The notes beneath the pieces are model-generated. The model was not told where the DNA came from and searched no databases. It was given only the letters and a program-made list of their open reading frames with translations. 64,000 nucleotides of DNA from Harmonia axyridis (lineage: Eukaryota; Arthropoda; Insecta; Coleoptera; Coccinellidae): the NCBI RefSeq assembly GCF_914767665.1, contig NC_059505.1:33973506-34037505 (forward strand). Direction: 5' to 3'. This document shows positions 59,772 to 64,000 of this stretch, piece after piece. Each line of letters starts with the position of its first letter. The first letter of the stretch is position 1. The translations under genes and the position numbers were made by a program.

Positions 59772-62700
59772 CCTTCCAAAAACATTTCCGGGTAATTAGA
59801 TAACGAAGCCGTGGTGGAAAAAGAGGTCATGAAATGAATAATGGTCATCCCAAAACTGCCGGCTCGTAAATTGGGGCGAGATTTCGGAAGTTCGATTGTT
59901 AGTAACAATTTTTCTTCATCAGCCGGATAGCCAGTCCCATGGGTTTCGAATTAACGTGTTAGGAGGTCGATAGAAGCGGCATCCTTTCTTGTCCCATTAT
60001 AATTTAACGTTTCATCTGCTAGATGGAGTGAAATGGACAGTGAAATGTTTGTTTGGAAATGGACGTGGAAAGAGAAAGAGGGAAAATGAGGAAATCTGTG
60101 GAGTCAATTATCTCAGGGCGCTATTAGAGCTTGCATTAACGAGCGCCCAAAATCTTTTTACTCCACGTCTGTGCTTTCTTTATTTTTCGATACTTTGCTT
60201 AATTTTTTTATGGTGCTGACGGTGCAACTGACAAACTTTTGCAAGAGGCTTGATATGGTTATTCCATACCTATATACACGTACAATTTCATCTCCATCGG
60301 ATATTTTGTCACTGATAAATCTGATATTTGTTTGTCCATATTCTTATTGAATTTTCTATGGTTCTAAGAAAACTACAAACGAAATAATTTTCTGGATGAT
60401 TGTTATGATTTTATTCTTTATATACACGCAATATTTCAACTCCGTCAGATCTATTGTCGTAAGTAATTGCACAAGTGCATCAAAATTACCGATAATTCTG
60501 CATGACAGCGTGTTGTCATAAAAACTGCATGAGTTCATTCTCATTTTTGGACCTTCGGTGTCGGGCTCTTTCTCCAAAAATGAAAATGACCGAATGCAGT
60601 TTTTCAAAGAAAACACGCTGGAATGCGAAATTATCCGGACATTTTGATGCACGACTGTAATTCGGGGGAATATTTCCCGAATAAACTGTTACATTACTTG
60701 TCAAACTGATTTAGAATGGAATTGCCATAGATTCGAACTGTGTAAGATGCATAGAAACTATGCATCTATGAACAGAACAATTATCGCAGTGCTGTTTGGC
60801 TTCCTACAATGCAATTATCGCTGTTATTTTCGACAGGAGGGAAATATTCACTAAAATATCATTTATTTGGTATTTCATTTACAATATTCTCCCTGAATTT
60901 TCTATGGTTCTGATGAAACTACAATCACATCATTCAGCAGGAAAATTTGAAATCCCATTCTATGAATACATGTGAAATATCAACTTCATCGGATCTATTC
61001 TCACTGAAATATCAGGGTTTTGTTTTTCGATATTCTGCTTGAATTTCCTATGGTTCTTCCAAAAACATTTCCGGGTAATTAGATAACGGAGCCGTGGTGA
61101 AAAAAGAGGTCATGAAATTAATAATGGTCATCCCAAAACTGCCGGCTCGTAAATTGGGGCGAAATTTCGGAAGTTCGATTGTTAGTAACAATTTTTCTTC
61201 ATCAGCCGGATAGCCAGTCCCATGGGTTTCGAATTAACGTGTTAGGAGTTAGATAGAAGCAGCATCCTTTCTTGCCCCATTATAATTTAACGTTTCATCT
61301 GCTAGATGGAGTTAAATGGACAGTGAAATGTTTGTTTGGAAATGGACGTGGAAAGAGGAAGAGGGAAAATGAGGAAAGCTGTGGAGTCAATTATCCAACA
61401 GCGCTATTAGAGCTTGCATTAACGAGCGCCTAAAATCTTCTTAGTTTACGTCTGTGCTTTCTTTATTTTTTCGATACTTTGCTTGAATTTTTTATGGTGC
61501 TGACGCGGGTACTGACACAAACTTTTGCTGGAGGCGTGATATGGTTATTCCTTATATACACCCACAATTTCATCTCCATCGGATATTTTGTCACTGATAA
61601 ATCTGATATTTGTTTATACATATTCTGCTTGAATTTTCTATGGTTCTAAAAATACTACAAACGAATAATTTTCTGGAGGATTGTTATGATTGTATTCTTT
61701 ATATTCACAAAAAATGTCAACTCCGTTGGATCTATTGTCACTAATTTATCAGTTATTGGGTATTCAATTCACAATATTCTTACTGAATTTTCTGTGGTTC
61801 TGATGAAACTACAATCACATCATTCAGCAGGAGACTTTGAATTCCCATTCTATGAATACATGTAAAATATCAACCTCATCGGATCTATTCTCACTGAAAT
61901 ATAAGGGTTTTATTTTACGATATTCTGCTTGAATTTTCTATGGTTCTTGCAAAAACATTGCCGGGAAATTAGATGGTGGAAAAAGAGGTCATGAAATGAA
62001 TAATGGTCATCCCAAAACTGCCGGCTCGTAAATTGGGGCGAGATTTCGGAAGTTCGATTGTTAGTAACAATTTTTCTTCATCACCCGGATTGCTAGTCCA
62101 ATGGGTTTCGAATTAAAGTGTTAGGAGGTCGATAGAAGCGGCATCCTTTCTTGCCCCATTATAATTTAACGTTTCATCTGCTAGATGAGTTGAAATGGAC
62201 AGTGAAATGTTTGTTTGGAAATGGACGTGGAAAGAGGAAGAGGGAAAATGAGGAAAGCTGTGGAGTCAATTATCCAACAGCGCTATTAGAGATGGCATAA
62301 ACGAGCGCCCAAAATCTTCTTACTTCGTGTCTGTGCTTTCTTTATTTTTTCGATACTTTGCTTGAATTTTTTATGGTGCTGACGCGGGTACTGACACAAA
62401 CTTTTGCAGGATGCTTGATATGGTTATTCCATATGGACACGCACAATTTCATCTCCATCGGATATTTTGTCACTGATAAATCTGATATTTTTATGTCTAT
62501 ATTCTGCTTGAATTTTCTATGGTTCTGAGAAAACTATAAACGAAATATTTTGCTGGAGGCTTGTTATGATTGTATTATTCATATACACGCAAAATTTCAA
62601 TACCGTCAGATCTATTGTCACTAAATTATGTTATTGGGTACTCCATTCACAATATTCTTCCTGAATTTTCTATGGTTCTGATGAAACTACAATAACATTA

Positions 62701-64000
62701 TTCAGCAGAAGACTTTGAATTTCCATTTTATGAATACATGTAATATATCAACTCCATCGGATCTATTGACACGGAAATATAAGGTTTTTGATTTTCGATA
62801 TTCTGCTCGAATTTTCTATGGTTCTTCCAGAAACATTTCCGGGTAATTAGTTAACAGAGGCGTAGTGAAAAGAGGTTCTGCAGGAGGCTTGATATGATTA
62901 TTCCATATATACTCGAAAAATTTCAATTCCGTCGGTTTTATCACTGATATATCTGGTATTTGTTTGTCCATATTCTGCTTGAATTTTCTATGGTTCTAAG
63001 AAAACTTCAAACGAAATATTTTGCTGGAGGCTCGTTATTATTGTATTCTTCATATACAAGCAAAATTTCAACTCCGTCAGATCTATTGTCACTAAATTAT
63101 CAGTTATTGGGTATTCCATTCACAATATTCTTCCTAAATTTTCTATGGTTCTGATGATCATTATTCAGCAGGAGACTCTGAATTTCCATGCTATGAATAC
63201 ATGTAAAATATCAACTCCATCGGATCTATTAACACTGAAATAAAGGTTTTTGATTTTCGATATTCTGCTTGAATTTTCTATGGTTCTTCCAAAAACATTT
63301 CCGGGTGATTAGATAACGAAGCCGTGGTAGGAAAAGAGGTCACGAAATGAATATTGATCATTTCGAAACTTCCTTCTCGTGAATTCGGGAGAGATTTCGG
63401 AAGTTCGATTGTTAGTAACAATTTTTCTTCATCAGCCGGATAGCTAGTCTCATGGGTTTCGAATTAACGTGTTAGGAGGTCGATAGAAGCGGCATCCTTT
63501 TTTGCTCCATTATAATTTAACGTTTCATCTGCTAGATGAGGTGAAATGGACAGTGAAATGTTTGTTTGGAAATGAACATGGAAAGAGGAGAAAGGAAAAT
63601 GAGGAAAGCTTTGTTAATTATCGTAGGGCGCTATTAGAGTTTGCATTAACGAGCGTCCAAAACCTTCTTTGCTTTCTTTATTTTTTCGATTCTCTGCTTG
63701 AATTTTTTATGGTTCTAAGAAAACTACAAACGAAAAATTTTGCAGGAGGCTTGTAATAATTGTATTCTTTATATACACGCAAAATTTCCACTCCGTCGGG
63801 TCTATTGTCACTAAAATATCAGTTATTGGGTATTCCATTCACAATATTCTTCCTGAATTTTCTAAGGTTCTGATTAAACTACAATCACATCATTCAGCAG
63901 GAGACTTTGAATTCCCATTCTATGAATACAAGTGAAATATCAACTTCATCGGATATATTTTCACTTTAATATAAGGTATTTGTTTTTCGATATTCTGCTT
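59772..64000 (+). repeat. Satellite-like array with higher-order organisation, open at the window edge
   Basis: About 150-bp units marked by 'gaattttctatggttct' recur at about 61636, 61791, 61938, 62517, 62668, 62815, 62988, 63142 and 63280. They are interspersed with four copies of a larger segment starting 'cttccaaaaacatttccggg' at about 59774, 61056, 61944 and 63286. The larger segment includes 'ctgccggctcgtaaattggg' and 'aatggacagtgaaatgtttg'. No conserved open frame. Confidence 0.85.

Noticed and set aside
59669..59908. 79-codon minus-strand frame ending in an acidic stretch
   Set aside because: Most of it lies in the repeated segment of the satellite array; the frame is not kept in the other copies.
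1..64000. CRISPR arrays, operons, prophage or bacterial genes
   Set aside because: No regularly spaced short repeats with unique spacers; all genes have introns and belong to animal families.

Overview
The window is nuclear DNA from an insect. It is AT-rich, has short introns with GT..AG borders, and is full of Tc1/mariner, hAT-like, LINE and foldback debris. A beetle fits best (inference from the P450 type, gene organisation and repeat style). No prokaryotic, viral or CRISPR features were seen.

Left part (1-8.8 kb, minus strand): two genes lie head to tail. One is an 11-exon pancreatic-lipase-family gene (470-7169, 566 aa) whose catalytic serine is replaced by glycine (GHGVG). The other, 238 bp upstream, is a two-exon gene for a small secreted Ser/Thr/Asn-rich protein (7407-8708, 177 aa). 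The lipase introns hold LINE, mariner and other transposon relics.

Middle (9.2-29.3 kb, plus strand): a tandem cluster of CYP4-clan cytochrome P450 genes with the same eight-exon structure. Three are complete (480, 479 and 479 aa). A fourth copy (exons 1-6 only) arises from a 4,470-bp direct duplication that looks identical in both copies; it is either very recent or an assembly artefact. Gene 3 carries an 89-bp stretch in exon 7 identical to gene 1 rather than to its closest relative gene 2, which suggests gene conversion.

Right-middle (31.5-48.3 kb, minus strand): the last ten identifiable coding exons of an NMDA receptor subunit 2 gene (GluN2/Nmdar2-like). They cover part of the amino-terminal domain, the glutamate-binding domain, M1-M4 and a long cytoplasmic tail (1,370 aa here). 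The 5' exons are not recognisable in the window. The 4.9-kb and other introns are transposon landing sites, and one tRNA-like sequence lies in an intron.

Right end (48.3-64 kb): gene-poor and repeat-rich. It holds a degenerate extra copy of an Nmdar2 exon, a family of elements with long terminal inverted repeats (one rearranged into a large palindrome), hAT-like nonautonomous elements with 8-bp target duplications, two dead Tc1 copies in opposite orientation, a dead mariner carrying a small palindromic element, and from 59.8 kb to the window edge a satellite-like array of about 150-bp units broken by four copies of a larger segment. All gene models come from reading frames, splice borders and family motifs in the sequence; no database search or transcript evidence was available.
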